Below, in pieces: positions 33,020 through 43,859 of a stretch of 64,000 nucleotides of DNA. A program made the position numbers and the translations under genes. Below the pieces are notes generated by a model. The model was not told the DNA's origin and did not search any database. It saw only the letters and a program-made list of their open reading frames with translations. The stretch is taken from positions 1 through 64,000 of the forward strand of contig JAQVBE010000001.1 in NCBI GenBank assembly GCA_028690445.1, written 5' to 3'. The stretch's first letter is position 1. Each line of letters opens with the position of its first letter. Source of the stretch: Aliarcobacter sp. GTDB taxonomy: Bacteria > Campylobacterota > Campylobacteria > Campylobacterales > Arcobacteraceae.

Positions 33020-34891
33020 TTATACTTCTTTTTGTTTTACATTAATGTTTAGATGAATAATATCAAGTGCTGCCGGTGTAATTCCAGAAATTAAACTTGC
33101 ATTAAAAAGTGTTGGCGGTCTGTGTTTTTCTAACTTTTCAATAACTTCATTTGATAACCCAGCAAGTCCTTTAAACGAAAAGCTTTCAGGAATAGTAGCT
33201 TTTAGCATTTTCTTCATTTTTTCAATTTGTTTTTGTTGTTTTTGAATATATCTGTAATATTTTGCTTCAATGATTATTTGCTCTTTTAAATATTCATCAA
33301 TATGTGCTAAACTTGGAACTAATCTATCAAATTTTACTGCATCAATAGTATTTCTTCCTATTAAATCCACAAGTAAAACTTTATCATTGATTTTTTCTTC
33401 ACCAATTGATTCAAGAAGTTCTAAAGTCTCTTTTTTAGAAGTCATCCATTCATTTGCCATAAATTCAATAGCATCTTCTAAAACTTTTCTTTTATTTTCA
33501 ACTTTAGCAAGTGTCTCATCATCAATTAAACCAAATTTATGTCCATATTGAGAAAGTCTTAAATCAGCATTTTCTTCTCTTAATAAAAGTCTATATTCAG
33601 CACGTGAAGTAAACATTCTATATGGTTCGTTAGTCCCTTTTGTAACTAAATCATCAATTAAAACTCCAATATAAGCTTCATCTCGTCTTAAAATAAATGG
33701 TTCTTTTCCATCGCATGCAAGAGCTGCATTAATTCCAGCCATTAATCCTTGAGCAGCTGCTTCTTCATAACCTGTTGTTGCATTTATTTGTCCAGCATTA
33801 TAAAGGTTTTTGATTTTTTTAGTTTCAAGTGTATGTTTTAATTCAGTTGGATCAACATAATCATATTCAATAGCGTAACCATATCTTATGATTTTTGCAT
33901 TTTCAAGTCCAGCGATTGAATGGATCATATCTTTTTGAACATCAATAGGAAGAGATGTTGATAAACCATTTATATAATACTCTGTACACATAGCAGTTTG
34001 TGGTTCTAAAAATAGTTGATGTCTATCTCGCTCAGAAAATCTATTTACTTTATCTTCAATACTTGGACAATATCTTGGTCCTAATCCTTCAATTTGCCCT
34101 GTAAAAAGTGGCGCTCGATAGAAGTTTGAAGAGATTTTTTCATGTGTATTTAGATTTGTGTATGTGATATAACATGGATATTGTGTTGGAGCAAATTTTG
34201 ATTTATCTGTTCTAAATGAAAATGGAGATGGATTTACATCACCTCCGTGCATATCCATAACTGAAAAATCAATAGAGTTTGCATCAATTCTTGATGGAGT
34301 TCCAGTTTTTAGTCTTCCAACATTTAAACCTAACTCTTTTAGTTGAATTGAAAGTGTACTAGATGGCAATTCCCAAGCACGTCCAGCGTCATATCTATTT
34401 TCACCAATGTGAATAAGTCCTCTCATAAAAGTACCAGTTGTAATGATAACTTTTTTAGAAGTAAATTGTTCCGTTAGTTTTGTTTTAACTCCATAAACTT
34501 CATTATTATCATTTACTAATAATGAAGATACTTCATCTTGATAAACTTCTAAATTAGGAGTGTTATGACAAACTTTTCTCATATATTCTCTATATTTATC
34601 CATATCAATTTGAGCTCGACTTCCTTGAACAGCTGCACCTTTTGAGGCATTTAATATTCTAAATTGAATACCTGCTGTATCAGTACAAAGTCCCATCTCT
34701 CCACCAATTGCATCTAGTTCTCTAACTAAATGACCTTTAGCAAGACCTCCAATAGCAGGATTACAACTAGCTGCTCCTATTTGTTCTACTAACATAGTTA
34801 TTAATAGTGTTTTTTTACCCATTCTTGCACTTGCTAGTGATGCTTCAATTCCAGCATGTCCACCACCAACAACGATTACGTCATAATCCAT
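33020..34891 (-). CDS. mnmG: tRNA uridine-5-carboxymethylaminomethyl(34) synthesis enzyme MnmG
   Basis: A 623-residue FAD protein that, with MnmE, modifies the wobble uridine of several tRNAs. The FAD motif [19 protein letters not shown] is at the N terminus. The family blocks [51 protein letters not shown] and [18 protein letters not shown] are all present, and the C-terminal helical domain is intact. Length is normal. It is first in a two-gene operon, divergent from ribE. Confidence 0.97.
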   Translation of the reverse strand: MDYDVIVVGGGHAGIEASLASARMGKKTLLITMLVEQIGAASCNPAIGGLAKGHLVRELDAIGGEMGLCTDTAGIQFRILNASKGAAVQGSRAQIDMDKYREYMRKVCHNTPNLEVYQDEVSSLLVNDNNEVYGVKTKLTEQFTSKKVIITTGTFMRGLIHIGENRYDAGRAWELPSSTLSIQLKELGLNVGRLKTGTPSRIDANSIDFSVMDMHGGDVNPSPFSFRTDKSKFAPTQYPCYITYTNLNTHEKISSNFYRAPLFTGQIEGLGPRYCPSIEDKVNRFSERDRHQLFLEPQTAMCTEYYINGLSTSLPIDVQKDMIHSIAGLENAKIIRYGYAIEYDYVDPTELKHTLETKKIKNLYNAGQINATTGYEEAAAQGLMAGINAALACDGKEPFILRRDEAYIGVLIDDLVTKGTNEPYRMFTSRAEYRLLLREENADLRLSQYGHKFGLIDDETLAKVENKRKVLEDAIEFMANEWMTSKKETLELLESIGEEKINDKVLLVDLIGRNTIDAVKFDRLVPSLAHIDEYLKEQIIIEAKYYRYIQKQQKQIEKMKKMLKATIPESFSFKGLAGLSNEVIEKLEKHRPPTLFNASLISGITPAALDIIHLNINVKQKEV

Positions 34892-35039
34892 ATTATTCCT
34901 TTTGATTAAGAGAAAATTATATTTTGAATTTTTTATAAATCAACTGTATCTTTTTTAAGTTTTTTAATTAAAGTAGTTAAAATTAGCTTCTTAACAATTT
35001 TTCGATATTATACCTAAAATATATCAAAAGGTTTTTTAA

Positions 35040-35651
35040 GTGTTTACTGGACTTATACGAGAGATGGCAAAAGTTGTTAGTTTTAAAAATAATTTTTTGA
35101 CACTACATGCACACTACAATCCAAAAATTGGAGATTCAATAGCTATAAATGGAGCTTGTTTAACAGTCGTAAAAGTTACAAGTGAAACATTTACTGTTGA
35201 ACTTTCACCAGAATCTCAAAAAATTCTTGCAATGGAAAACTATAAAGATGAGGTTCATATTGAACCTGCAATGATGATGGGCGATAGATTTGAGGGGCAT
35301 ATTGTTCAAGGTCATGTGGATTGTTTGGGAACAATCAAATCTATTAAATCAAATGGAAATTCAACCGATTTTATGGTCTCAATATCGAGTGAATATGCAA
35401 AATATATAATCCCAAAAGGAAGTGTAACTATCGATGGAGTTTCGCTTACAGTAAATGAAGTTATAGAAGATTCTTTTAGGCTTACAATAATTCCACATAC
35501 GGTTAAAAATACACTATTTAAAAACTACAAGGTTGGAACAAAAGTAAATTTAGAGACAGATATGTTTGCACGATATATTTACAATATGTTCAAAAAAAGT
35601 GAAAAAACTTTATCTTGGGATGATGTAGATAAAGTTATGGCTAGATATTAA
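35040..35651 (+). CDS. ribE: Riboflavin synthase (alpha chain)
   Basis: A 203-residue enzyme that converts two lumazine molecules to riboflavin. Two tandem lumazine-binding barrels are visible: MFTGLI-GDSIAINGACLTV at about 1-45 and IVQGHVDCLG...GSVTIDGVSLTV at about 83-137. The start is GTG at 35040, giving the canonical MFTGLI, with AAAGG upstream. It converges on mreC with a 6-base gap. Confidence 0.95.
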   Translation: MFTGLIREMAKVVSFKNNFLTLHAHYNPKIGDSIAINGACLTVVKVTSETFTVELSPESQKILAMENYKDEVHIEPAMMMGDRFEGHIVQGHVDCLGTIKSIKSNGNSTDFMVSISSEYAKYIIPKGSVTIDGVSLTVNEVIEDSFRLTIIPHTVKNTLFKNYKVGTKVNLETDMFARYIYNMFKKSEKTLSWDDVDKVMARY

Positions 35652-35657
35652 AGTAGT

Positions 35658-36461
35658 TTATTTTTTAGTTTCACTTTTTTCTAAAGTATTATTTATAACT
35701 TCATTATCACTTTTATAAGTATAAAAATATTTCTTCTTTAATACATTTACATATGGCTTTACAGTGGCAATTTTCATATCTGTAAGGTCTGTAACTTGAA
35801 TAACTCTTCCAACTTTTAATCCCTCAAAAAAGATATTATCCATACCTGAAGTTATAACTTCATCGCCTTTTTTAATTTCAGCCCAAACAGGAATGAATTT
35901 TATTTCTAATTCATCTTGATTTTTTGATGAGGTAATAATTCCAGGAGCTTTTCCTTCACCTATAAAAACGGCATAAGAACACTCTTTATTTCCATTTAAT
36001 AATCCAACTGCATTACCATTTTTATTTACAACAATTCCTGCTGAATAATTATCGGTAATAAGACCTAAAATTGTATCATTTTCTATTTTTTTATCTAACC
36101 AAACTTTTGTAAAATCATTATAATTTATATAAGAAAGAGCTTTAACAATTTCAATTTTTGATTTATTTTCTGGAATATCAATATTAACCAAAAATTCTTT
36201 TAGTGTATGTAATTGATTTTGAGCATTTGTATATAATATTTTGTATTCTTTTAGTTCGCCATTTTCAATTTTCAATTTTTCAATTGTTTCTGCTTGATTA
36301 AAATGTTTTTCAAGAGATGTAGTAAAATTAATAACTTTATTACTGTATAAACTTTTAAAATCATTTAAAAATGTGAATTTTTTAATTAGCAGTTCATCTA
36401 TCCGAAAAAGATAAGATGCCCCTGCAATTATAAAAAGTAATGCAAAAACGAATTTACGCAT
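35658..36461 (-). CDS. mreC: Rod shape-determining protein MreC
   Basis: A 267-residue protein with a short cytoplasmic start, one membrane helix (about 4-20), a coiled coil (about 50-88) and the beta-rich periplasmic domain (SAGIVVNKNGNAVGLLNG, GDEVITSGMDNIFFEGLKVGRV). It links MreB to peptidoglycan synthases. It overlaps mreB by 8 bases and is co-transcribed with it. Confidence 0.93.
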   Translation of the reverse strand: MRKFVFALLFIIAGASYLFRIDELLIKKFTFLNDFKSLYSNKVINFTTSLEKHFNQAETIEKLKIENGELKEYKILYTNAQNQLHTLKEFLVNIDIPENKSKIEIVKALSYINYNDFTKVWLDKKIENDTILGLITDNYSAGIVVNKNGNAVGLLNGNKECSYAVFIGEGKAPGIITSSKNQDELEIKFIPVWAEIKKGDEVITSGMDNIFFEGLKVGRVIQVTDLTDMKIATVKPYVNVLKKKYFYTYKSDNEVINNTLEKSETKK

Positions 36462-37485
36462 TAGTAATTAGTTTAAGTAACTCTGGTTCATTAAGAACTT
36501 GGCTTGTTCCATATGCAACTGATAATAAAGGTTCATCAGCAATTTTAACTGGAAGCCTAATAATATCACTTAAATATACATCTAATCCTCTGATTAATGC
36601 TCCACCACCTGTTATAATTACACCATTATCAACAATATCACTTGCTAAATCAGGAGGCATATTTTCAAGAACACTTTTGATTGATGAAACAATCTCTTTT
36701 AATGGTTCTTTAATAGCAATTCTTACCCCTTCACTTCCTAATTCAATTGTAGAAAGTAAACCAGAATTATCTCTTCCTTTTACCTTCATTTTTAATTCAG
36801 TATCAAGTTTAATTGCTGTTCCTATCTCTATTTTGATATTTTCTGCAGTTCTTTCACCAATAAATAAATTGTAATTTTGTCTAACATGTTCAATAATTGA
36901 TCTGTCAAATTTATCACCAGCAACTTTTATAGATTTACATAAAACTAATCCACCAAGTGAAGTAACACCAATTTCAGTTGTTCCTCCACCAATATCAACA
37001 ACAATATAACCAGCTGGGTCAGATACAGGAATTCCAGCACCAATTGCTGCTGCCATTGGTTCTTCAACTAAAAATACTTCTCTTGCACCTGCACTCATTG
37101 CTGATTCTTCAACAGCTTTTTTTTCAACTTGAGTAATACCGTAAGGAATACAAATAATAATTCTTGGACGAATAAATGATTTTCGCGAATGAGCTTTTTC
37201 AATAAAATATCTAATCATTCTTTCAGTCATTTCGAAATCGGCAATTACACCATCTTGCATAGGACGAACAGCTTGAATATTTAAAGGAGTTTTCCCAATC
37301 ATTTGTTTAGCTTCTTGACCAACTGCTAAAATTCTATCTCTACCATTTTTGTCTTTTTGAACAGCAACAACTGAAGGCTCATTTATAATTATACCTTTAC
37401 CCCTTACTGAAACAATCGTATTTGCTGTTCCCAAGTCAATTGCCATATCACTTGAAAAAAGACCTATTAATTTATCTAAAAACAC
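36454..37485 (-). CDS. mreB: Rod shape-determining protein MreB
   Basis: A 343-residue bacterial actin. The phosphate-1 loop is in SDMAIDLGTANTIV, the adenosine motif VDIGGGTTEIGV comes near 160, and GVIITGGGALIRGLDVYL near 290. It polymerises under the inner membrane and guides cell-wall elongation. It follows clpX by 13 bases. Confidence 0.97.
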   Translation of the reverse strand: MFLDKLIGLFSSDMAIDLGTANTIVSVRGKGIIINEPSVVAVQKDKNGRDRILAVGQEAKQMIGKTPLNIQAVRPMQDGVIADFEMTERMIRYFIEKAHSRKSFIRPRIIICIPYGITQVEKKAVEESAMSAGAREVFLVEEPMAAAIGAGIPVSDPAGYIVVDIGGGTTEIGVTSLGGLVLCKSIKVAGDKFDRSIIEHVRQNYNLFIGERTAENIKIEIGTAIKLDTELKMKVKGRDNSGLLSTIELGSEGVRIAIKEPLKEIVSSIKSVLENMPPDLASDIVDNGVIITGGGALIRGLDVYLSDIIRLPVKIADEPLLSVAYGTSQVLNEPELLKLITNA

Positions 37486-37498
37486 TTTTATATCCTTT

Positions 37499-38719
37499 CT
37501 ATGCTACTTTAGGTTCTTTTGTTTTAAGAACAACCTCTTTTGTTATTGTTATTGTTTTATTTTTATATTTTGGAAGGTCAAACATTATATCTAACATTAT
37601 ATCTTCTAGTATAGAACGTAATCCTCTAGCTCCTGTTTTTCTAACAATCGCAAGTCTTGCTAACTCTTTTAATGCATCTTTTTCAAATTCTAATTTAACA
37701 TCGTCCATTTGGAAAAGTTTGATATATTGTTTAATTAGCGCATTTTTTGGTTCAGTTAAAATATGAACCATGTCATCTTCAGTAATTTCATTTAATGTAG
37801 CAACCATATGAAGTCTTCCTATTAACTCAGGAATTAAACCATATTTTACTAAATCATCCGCTTCTACTTTTGATAAAACTTTATCGTGGTCATTTTTACC
37901 TTTTTTATCTTGATTAAATCCAAGTACATTTGCACCTTGTTTTTTCTTGATAATATCTTCAAGCCCATCAAATGCACCACCACAAATAAATAAAATATTT
38001 GTAGTATCAACTTGAAGTGCATCTTGACCAGGATGTTTTCTTCCACCTTTTGGAGGAACATTTACAACAGCACCTTCAACAATTTTTAACAAAGCTTGTT
38101 GAACTCCTTCTCCTGAAACATCTCTTGTAATACTTCTATTTTCACTCATTCTTGCAACTTTATCAACTTCATCAATAAAGATAATTCCTCGTTCTGCTTT
38201 TTTAATATCGCCATCAGCTGCTTGAACAAGTCTTGTTACAACATTTTCAACATCATCGCCAACATAACCAGCTTCTGTTAAAGATGTAGCATCAGCAATT
38301 GCTAAAGGAACATCAAGATATTTAGAAATAGTTTGAGCTAAAAGTGTTTTTCCTGAACCTGTTGGTCCAATTAATAAAACATTTGATTTGCTTAATTCTG
38401 TATCATCATCAATTTCATGGTGTCTAAAAATTCTTTTGTAGTGATTATAAACAGCAACACTTAGAACCTTTTTAGCTCTATCTTGTCCTATTACATACTC
38501 ATCTAATATTTTTTTTAGTTCAGCTGGAGTTTTGATTTTAATCTCTTTAGCTTCAGCTGGAGTAATTTTATTATCCAACTCTTCTATTGGAAGATTTCCA
38601 CTCATTATTTCATTTGCAGCTGTTACACAAGCTTTACAAATACAAGCATTATCTCCTGCAATTACGGGGTTATCTTTAGTGTCAGTTGTTCCACAAAAAT
38701 CACATATAATCTTACTCAT
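37499..38719 (-). CDS. clpX: ATP-dependent Clp protease ATP-binding subunit ClpX
   Basis: A 406-residue AAA+ unfoldase. The N-terminal zinc-binding domain has C6, C9, C28 and C31. Walker A GPTGSGKT comes near 117-124, Walker [11 protein letters not shown] near 180, followed by pore-loop and sensor segments; the C-terminal GARGLRS is conserved. It feeds substrates to ClpP, which is not in this window. It lies between lpxA and mreB in a long minus-strand envelope operon. Confidence 0.97.
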   Translation of the reverse strand: MSKIICDFCGTTDTKDNPVIAGDNACICKACVTAANEIMSGNLPIEELDNKITPAEAKEIKIKTPAELKKILDEYVIGQDRAKKVLSVAVYNHYKRIFRHHEIDDDTELSKSNVLLIGPTGSGKTLLAQTISKYLDVPLAIADATSLTEAGYVGDDVENVVTRLVQAADGDIKKAERGIIFIDEVDKVARMSENRSITRDVSGEGVQQALLKIVEGAVVNVPPKGGRKHPGQDALQVDTTNILFICGGAFDGLEDIIKKKQGANVLGFNQDKKGKNDHDKVLSKVEADDLVKYGLIPELIGRLHMVATLNEITEDDMVHILTEPKNALIKQYIKLFQMDDVKLEFEKDALKELARLAIVRKTGARGLRSILEDIMLDIMFDLPKYKNKTITITKEVVLKTKEPKVA

Positions 38720-38729
38720 TTTATACCTA

Positions 38730-39512
38730 TTACTTTCTGTTAAAAGGAATGCCTCGTTTTGTATTTAATACAAAACTTGCTAATTCTTTTACATGTTTAT
38801 TTTCGTTTGTTTCAAATAATTCTCGTGCAACTTCTTGAAGAGGTTTCCCTGATTCAAAAAGTTCTTTATATGCAGATTTTATAGCATCTATATCTTCTCT
38901 ATTATCGAATCTTCTTCGTAAACCAGTTAGATTTAGTCCTCTTAAAACAGCTTTATTTCCCTCTGCTAGGCAAAATGGAGGAATATCTTGAGCAACAGCT
39001 GAAGCCCCACCTACCATAACTTGAGTTCCAATTTTACAAAATTGATGAATAGGAGTTAATCCCCCAATTACTACAAAATCGTCACATTCCACGTGTCCTG
39101 CTAGTGTTGCACCATTGGCAAAAATACAATTATTTCCTATAATACAATCGTGAGCAACATGCACATAACCCATAAATAGGTTATCATCACCAATTTTTGT
39201 AATTGAACCGCCACCAATTGTTCCTGGATTAAATAAAGTGTATTCTCTTATTTTATTATTATTTCCAATTATCAATTCAACATCTTCCCCGTTGAATTTT
39301 AAATCTTGAGGAATACTTCCAATGCTGGCATGAGAAAAGATATGATTATTTTTGCCAATAGTAGTTTTTCCATCAATTAGTGTATGAGAATCTATAATTG
39401 TTCCATCACCAATTTTTACATTTTTCCCAATAATTGTAAAAGCACCAATAGTGATATTATCACCTAAAATGGCACCTTCTTCAATTATTGCAGTTTTATG
39501 AATATTGTTCAT
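38730..39512 (-). CDS. lpxA: UDP-N-acetylglucosamine acyltransferase LpxA
   Basis: A 260-residue left-handed parallel beta-helix protein made of hexapeptide repeats (I-x-E-x-A-x-I-G-D-N pattern from residue 9). The catalytic His lies in the [16 protein letters not shown] segment, and the C-terminal [11 protein letters not shown] helix is typical. It catalyses the first step of lipid A synthesis. It lies 10 bases upstream of clpX and 11 after fabZ. Confidence 0.96.
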   Translation of the reverse strand: MNNIHKTAIIEEGAILGDNITIGAFTIIGKNVKIGDGTIIDSHTLIDGKTTIGKNNHIFSHASIGSIPQDLKFNGEDVELIIGNNNKIREYTLFNPGTIGGGSITKIGDDNLFMGYVHVAHDCIIGNNCIFANGATLAGHVECDDFVVIGGLTPIHQFCKIGTQVMVGGASAVAQDIPPFCLAEGNKAVLRGLNLTGLRRRFDNREDIDAIKSAYKELFESGKPLQEVARELFETNENKHVKELASFVLNTKRGIPFNRK

Positions 39513-39523
39513 TTATTTGCCTA

Positions 39524-39967
39524 TTATTTATCGACTATCATAGCTTTTAATTCTGCTTCTGCTGCTAATTTACCATCAACATAAGCTTTTCCTATTAGTG
39601 TCATTAAAGAACTTTTCATTCTAACAACTTCTAATTCATAATCTAACCTATCACCTGGACGTACTGGAATTCTAAATTTTGCTTTGTCAATACTCATAAA
39701 ATAGATTACTTTATTTTTCATCTCCTCATCTGTTAAATCAGAGCTTTTAAGAGCTAAAACACCACCACATTGAGCCATACCTTCTAAAATTAGTACACCT
39801 GGATAAATTGGATGACCTGGGAAATGTCCTTGAAAAGCTGGTTCTGAAATAGAAACATTTTTAAAACCTTTAATTGATTGTCTAAGTTCCATTTCTGTGA
39901 TTCTATCCACCAGTAACATTGGGTATCTATGAGGAAGAATTTCTTGAATTTGCATAATATCTAACAT
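39524..39967 (-). CDS. fabZ: 3-hydroxyacyl-ACP dehydratase FabZ
   Basis: A 147-residue hotdog-fold dehydratase. It has [14 protein letters not shown] and the active-site segment [22 protein letters not shown] with the catalytic His and Glu, and ends with KAMIVDK. It acts in fatty-acid elongation and shares its substrate pool with lpxA, its neighbour, as in many Gram-negatives. Confidence 0.96.
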   Translation of the reverse strand: MLDIMQIQEILPHRYPMLLVDRITEMELRQSIKGFKNVSISEPAFQGHFPGHPIYPGVLILEGMAQCGGVLALKSSDLTDEEMKNKVIYFMSIDKAKFRIPVRPGDRLDYELEVVRMKSSLMTLIGKAYVDGKLAAEAELKAMIVDK

Positions 39968-40018
39968 ATAATATCCTGATTTTTTTATTGAATGACAAAT
40001 ATTATATCCAAAAAATAA

Positions 40019-41062
40019 TTAGTTTTGAATTATCTTCGCAACATTTTGTGAACTTCCATTCTTTAGATACTCCCTTAGAATTTTAGAATTCTCAAAAAAT
40101 AAATTCTTATCCATATTTTGATAATCATTAAATAGATTTTCAACTGTCACATTTTCTTGCAAAAATTCACTGTGTAAAGGTGCTTTTCCCATTTTTTCAA
40201 AAAAAATATTTGCAAGACCTACAAAATTTAGTTTTACAAATAAAGAACCTATAAAATAATCAAACTTTTTTGCAATGTATGAAAGTGTAAAGGGAGTTCC
40301 AATAAGCCCAGCTTCAAGTGTAGCTGTTCCTGAACAAATAAAAGCATATTCTGCTTCTTTGAGAGTTTTATGGGTGTTTTTTGAAATAGTAAAATTTGAA
40401 ATATCTCCATATATTTTTTTTATATATTCATTATCAAATTTTTCAGGAATTATTAAAATATACTCTTTATTTGAGATTCTCTTAATTAATTCTCTAAAAA
40501 TTGGCATAAGATTTGTAATTTCAGTTTTTCTACTTCCTGGCATAAAAGCTATTTTATTTGTGTTAGATAATTCTTCTTTAAAATCTTTTATTTCATCTAA
40601 AAGTGGATGACCAACATAAGTGATTTTATTTTTATCGCTATACATTTCGCTCTCAAAAGGAATGATTGAGCAAAGTTTTGTACAGTATTTTTCTAACTTA
40701 GCAACTCTTCCTTTTTTCCAAGCCCAAGCTTGTGGTAAAATATAATAAATAATCTTTTTGTCTGGATAAGTTTCTCGTAATTTCTTTGCAAGTGGTAGAT
40801 TAAACCCTGAGCTATCCATAAGTAAAATTTTGTCACAATCTTTTGCTAAAACTACCAATTCATCCCTTAATTTAAAGAAAAATCGCAATTTTTTTAAAGC
40901 ATCAACAATTCCCATAATTGCCAATGCTGTTAAATCATACAAAGGATTTCCAAGTTCTTTATCAAAAACTCCAACAAGTTCTATATCATCGGATAGATAC
41001 TTTTTTAACTCTTTTAAATGGATATTTGATGAGGCTTCCATTGCACAAACTAACAGTTTCAT
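40019..41062 (-). CDS. lpxB: Lipid-A-disaccharide synthase LpxB
   Basis: A 347-residue GT-B glycosyltransferase (GT19). It has the N-terminal AMEASSNIHL, IMGIVDALKKL, YYILPQAWAWKKGR, YVGHPLLDE, the donor-site FMPGSRKTEI and SGTATLEAGLIGTPFTLSY. It joins UDP-diacylglucosamine and lipid X. The E. coli-type GE-x-SGD start is reduced to AMEASSN, as in relatives. It overlaps queH by 4 bases. Confidence 0.93.
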   Translation of the reverse strand: MKLLVCAMEASSNIHLKELKKYLSDDIELVGVFDKELGNPLYDLTALAIMGIVDALKKLRFFFKLRDELVVLAKDCDKILLMDSSGFNLPLAKKLRETYPDKKIIYYILPQAWAWKKGRVAKLEKYCTKLCSIIPFESEMYSDKNKITYVGHPLLDEIKDFKEELSNTNKIAFMPGSRKTEITNLMPIFRELIKRISNKEYILIIPEKFDNEYIKKIYGDISNFTISKNTHKTLKEAEYAFICSGTATLEAGLIGTPFTLSYIAKKFDYFIGSLFVKLNFVGLANIFFEKMGKAPLHSEFLQENVTVENLFNDYQNMDKNLFFENSKILREYLKNGSSQNVAKIIQN

Positions 41063-42132
41063 ACTAACTCTTCTTTTATATCTTCGTAAGTTGTTGCATT
41101 TATTTCTATCTCATATTTCTCATTTTTGATTTCATCAAGAACTATTAATGCACTTAAATCATAGGGATTTTTTAGTATTTTATTTCTTGTTTCTAATTCT
41201 TTTTCAAAACTTAGAGGATTGTACATAAGCTCTTTTACATTTTTGTATGAAGAGTCTGCAAATAGATTAAAAGTTGTAATATCAATGATTTTAACTTCGT
41301 CTCTGTTTAAGTAGTTTATCCCATCTTTTTCATATTCAATTCTTCCATTTGTATTATTTCTATTTATTGTTGAATAACAAAAAATATATGAGGGAACTAT
41401 ATTTTTAGCAACTTTTACACTAGCACCTAAAAGTCTATAATTTAAAAATCTTTGTTTTATGATTTTATAATTTGCACCTTCTTTTTCAAGTTTGTTTCTT
41501 TTTTTATAAAGTTCTAGTCTCTCTTCTATTGACTCTGGTAATATTTGATTTGAAATTGGATTAAACATCTCATCCATAATCTTTTTTTGAGCTTCCCTTT
41601 GGGCTGATAAACCATATAAACAACCACAATAATTTTGTCTATAGAGTGAATTCTCTTTTACTTTTTGCCCTTGAATTTCAGCTCCATTTCCAGCTTTATA
41701 ATCTCTATAAATAAACTCTAAACCTGTTAATGATGAAAGATTATTTCCTATAATTTCAAGTTTTTCTTGAGACTTTTTTGGAGAAATTAGAAGAGTTGTT
41801 GTAAATTTATTATGACCTAACTCAATTGCTTTTTGAACAGTTGTATCAAGTCTATCATCATAACAAACTGTACATCTATCACCTTTTTCAGGTAAATGCT
41901 CCATACCTTTTACTTTTTTTAACCACTCTTCTAGGTTATAAGCACCTTCAATTAATTTTATGCCTAATTTTTGGCATGAATACTCTACATCTAAATATCT
42001 AAGTCTATATTCACTATATGGATGAATGTTTGGGTCATAAAAATAACCTACTAACTCTTCGTTTGGAAATTCTTCTTGTATTCTTTCTAAAAAATAGTGA
42101 CTATCAACTGCGCAACAAATATGAACTAACAA
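41059..42132 (-). CDS. queH: Epoxyqueuosine reductase QueH
   Basis: A 357-residue DUF208/QueH protein that makes queuosine from epoxyqueuosine in tRNA. The N-terminal HICCAVDS with paired cysteines, FYDPNIHPYSEYRLR, GDRCTVCYDDRLD and YRQNYCGCLYGL give the cysteines that bind the Fe-S cluster and nearby metal. The C-terminal 150 residues extend beyond the shortest QueH proteins. It is first in the long envelope operon ending at mreC. Confidence 0.9.
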   Translation of the reverse strand: MLVHICCAVDSHYFLERIQEEFPNEELVGYFYDPNIHPYSEYRLRYLDVEYSCQKLGIKLIEGAYNLEEWLKKVKGMEHLPEKGDRCTVCYDDRLDTTVQKAIELGHNKFTTTLLISPKKSQEKLEIIGNNLSSLTGLEFIYRDYKAGNGAEIQGQKVKENSLYRQNYCGCLYGLSAQREAQKKIMDEMFNPISNQILPESIEERLELYKKRNKLEKEGANYKIIKQRFLNYRLLGASVKVAKNIVPSYIFCYSTINRNNTNGRIEYEKDGINYLNRDEVKIIDITTFNLFADSSYKNVKELMYNPLSFEKELETRNKILKNPYDLSALIVLDEIKNEKYEIEINATTYEDIKEELV

Positions 42133-42159
42133 TAAAAAACCTTTAATTATATAATTTGA

Positions 42160-42165
42160 TATAAT
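42160..42165 (+). promoter_or_regulatory. Probable -10 box for the small lipoprotein gene
   Basis: TATAAT in the context TTTGATATAATTATAG lies 34 bases upstream of the proposed ATA start. It supports the idea that the reading frame after it is transcribed. Confidence 0.4.
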
Positions 42166-42198
42166 TATAGTAAAAGTTTTTAAAACAAAGGATTAGCC

Positions 42199-42588
42199 AT
42201 AAAAAATTTACTCATTATCATTTTTTCTATATTCATTTTTACAGGATGTTTTAGTACAAATGAACCACAAATTAGCTCAAATAGTGCCACAATATTAATC
42301 AAAACACCACAAATGAAGTTTTATGATAAAGGGTTTATTTACAAATTTAAAGAATATACACAAGTTCAGATTTTTAGTGCGGGAACAGCGATTTTAGATA
42401 TGAAAATTTATGAAGATAAAGTTTGTAAAGCAACATTTAAATGTCAAGATTTAAAAACATTTAATAAAGAGAATTTATCTTCAACTTATCCTGATAATTT
42501 TATAAAAGAGTTATTTGAAAGAAATCAAAGAGAGGTTATTCACAGAGATAAAGAACATGATATTTTGATTAAAATAATAAGAGATTAG
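42199..42588 (+). CDS. Small lipoprotein with an apparent ATA start codon
   Basis: A 129-residue frame. An internal ATG at 42313 would give only 91 residues and lose the export signal. Reading upstream in frame gives a complete lipoprotein signal, (M)KNLLIIIFSIFIFTGCFS with lipobox FTGC. It is preceded by AAAGGA 6 bases before ATA at 42199. No ATG, GTG or TTG lies in frame between the stop at 42181 and the signal. So it starts at ATA, or the ATG was lost by mutation or sequencing error. The mature part (SSNSATILIKTPQMKFYDKGFIY and onward) is unrecognised. A strong terminator follows. Confidence 0.65.
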   Translation: MKNLLIIIFSIFIFTGCFSTNEPQISSNSATILIKTPQMKFYDKGFIYKFKEYTQVQIFSAGTAILDMKIYEDKVCKATFKCQDLKTFNKENLSSTYPDNFIKELFERNQREVIHRDKEHDILIKIIRD

Positions 42589-42608
42589 TTAAAAACTAAT
42601 CTCTTATT
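42576..42608. terminator. Strong bidirectional hairpin terminator
   Basis: A perfect 14-bp stem (42576-42589 with 42595-42608) around a 5-base AT-rich loop spans the stop codon of the small lipoprotein gene and faces the convergent oxidoreductase gene. Confidence 0.7.
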
Positions 42609-42659
42609 ACTCTATAAGCTCAAAAACAATTTTATCACCTAATTTTTCAACTATTATTT

Positions 42660-43859
42660 TTACAATCTTTTTAATTTGTTATAACCGATTTTGATTAATT
42701 TTAATAAAGGTTTTCTATATGAACTAAATACATATTTTTTAATTTCATATGCAATTCTTCCTTTTACCGTTAGAATTCCGAAAATATCACCAGCTGCATA
42801 TTTACCACCTAACGCAATTAATATTCCATCTAATTTAGGATTAGATTTAATCATTGATTTTCCAGTAATCATACTTAAAACATTTTTACCAGCAGTTGTA
42901 CCACTAATTCGGGCTATTGTAACATTTGGAGGCATTATCTCTCCTTTTTTATTTTTTATTTGAGCCATATCTCCAATTGCAAAAATATTTTCATATTTAT
43001 CTGATTGAAGATATTCATTTACAATAATTTGTCCTCTCGCATTTTTTTCAACATCTAATTGCGATGTAATCGTAGAAGCTTCAATCCCACCTGTAAAAAT
43101 AATAAAAGAATGATAGATTTTTGTGCCATTTGATAGTTCTAAGTGGTCTTCATTACATTTTAATAATTTTGTATTGGTAATTACATTAATCCCTAGATAT
43201 TTTAGTCTTTGATGAGACATACTTACTAATTTTGCAGAAAGTCCAGGAAGTATGGTATCTGAGCTACTTACAAGTGAAATTTTAAGATTATCACAAGAGA
43301 AATTTCCTCTTTTGAAAAACATTTTAGAGTTATATGCCATTTCAGCTGCTATTTCAACACCTGAAAGACCAGCTCCTACAACAACGATGTGTGTGTCATC
43401 ACATTTTTTTGCTTCATCACTTATTTTTTTAAATAATTGATTCTCAAAACTTTGTTTAAAAAACATTGCCCAATGAAGTTTTTTAATATCGTGGGCATTA
43501 TTAAGCCCTGGAATTTGTGGAGGGAAAAAAGTTCGTGTACCCGCTGCCATAATTAAATAGTCAAACTCTACTATTTCTTGTTCTTCTGTGTAAATCTTTT
43601 TTTTCTCATGATCAATTTGTCTAACTTTTAGATTTTTATATTCTAAATAATCATGATTAAGTCCCATACATAATGTTGTTAAATCTATTGTAACATCAGC
43701 AATATTTGATTTATTAGCGATTAAATCATAAACTTCTGGTTGTAAATTGTGAAAAGTATGTTTATCAATTAGGGTGATTTTTATATTTTTATTTTTAACT
43801 AACTCTTGTAATGCATAAATTCCCGAATATCCACCACCAATAATTACAACTTTTTCCAT
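42660..43859 (-). CDS. NDH-2-like FAD-dependent NAD(P)H oxidoreductase
   Basis: A 399-residue protein counted from ATG 43859, which has AAAGGA 9-10 bases upstream and puts the FAD motif VVIIGGGYSGIYAL at the start; an in-frame ATG at 43910 adds 17 odd residues. The second nucleotide motif IVVVGAGLSGVEIAAEMA is near residue 160 and the FAIGDMA motif near 300. The family includes type II NADH dehydrogenases and sulfide:quinone reductase relatives; the SQR cysteines are not evident. It probably oxidises NADH to reduce quinone at the membrane surface. Confidence 0.8.
   Translation of the reverse strand: MEKVVIIGGGYSGIYALQELVKNKNIKITLIDKHTFHNLQPEVYDLIANKSNIADVTIDLTTLCMGLNHDYLEYKNLKVRQIDHEKKKIYTEEQEIVEFDYLIMAAGTRTFFPPQIPGLNNAHDIKKLHWAMFFKQSFENQLFKKISDEAKKCDDTHIVVVGAGLSGVEIAAEMAYNSKMFFKRGNFSCDNLKISLVSSSDTILPGLSAKLVSMSHQRLKYLGINVITNTKLLKCNEDHLELSNGTKIYHSFIIFTGGIEASTITSQLDVEKNARGQIIVNEYLQSDKYENIFAIGDMAQIKNKKGEIMPPNVTIARISGTTAGKNVLSMITGKSMIKSNPKLDGILIALGGKYAAGDIFGILTVKGRIAYEIKKYVFSSYRKPLLKLIKIGYNKLKRL

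Noticed and set aside
33270..33551. Long antisense frames such as those opposite mnmG, mreB, lpxB and dnaE
   Set aside because: They mirror codon bias of the real genes, lack start signals and show no recognisable protein features.
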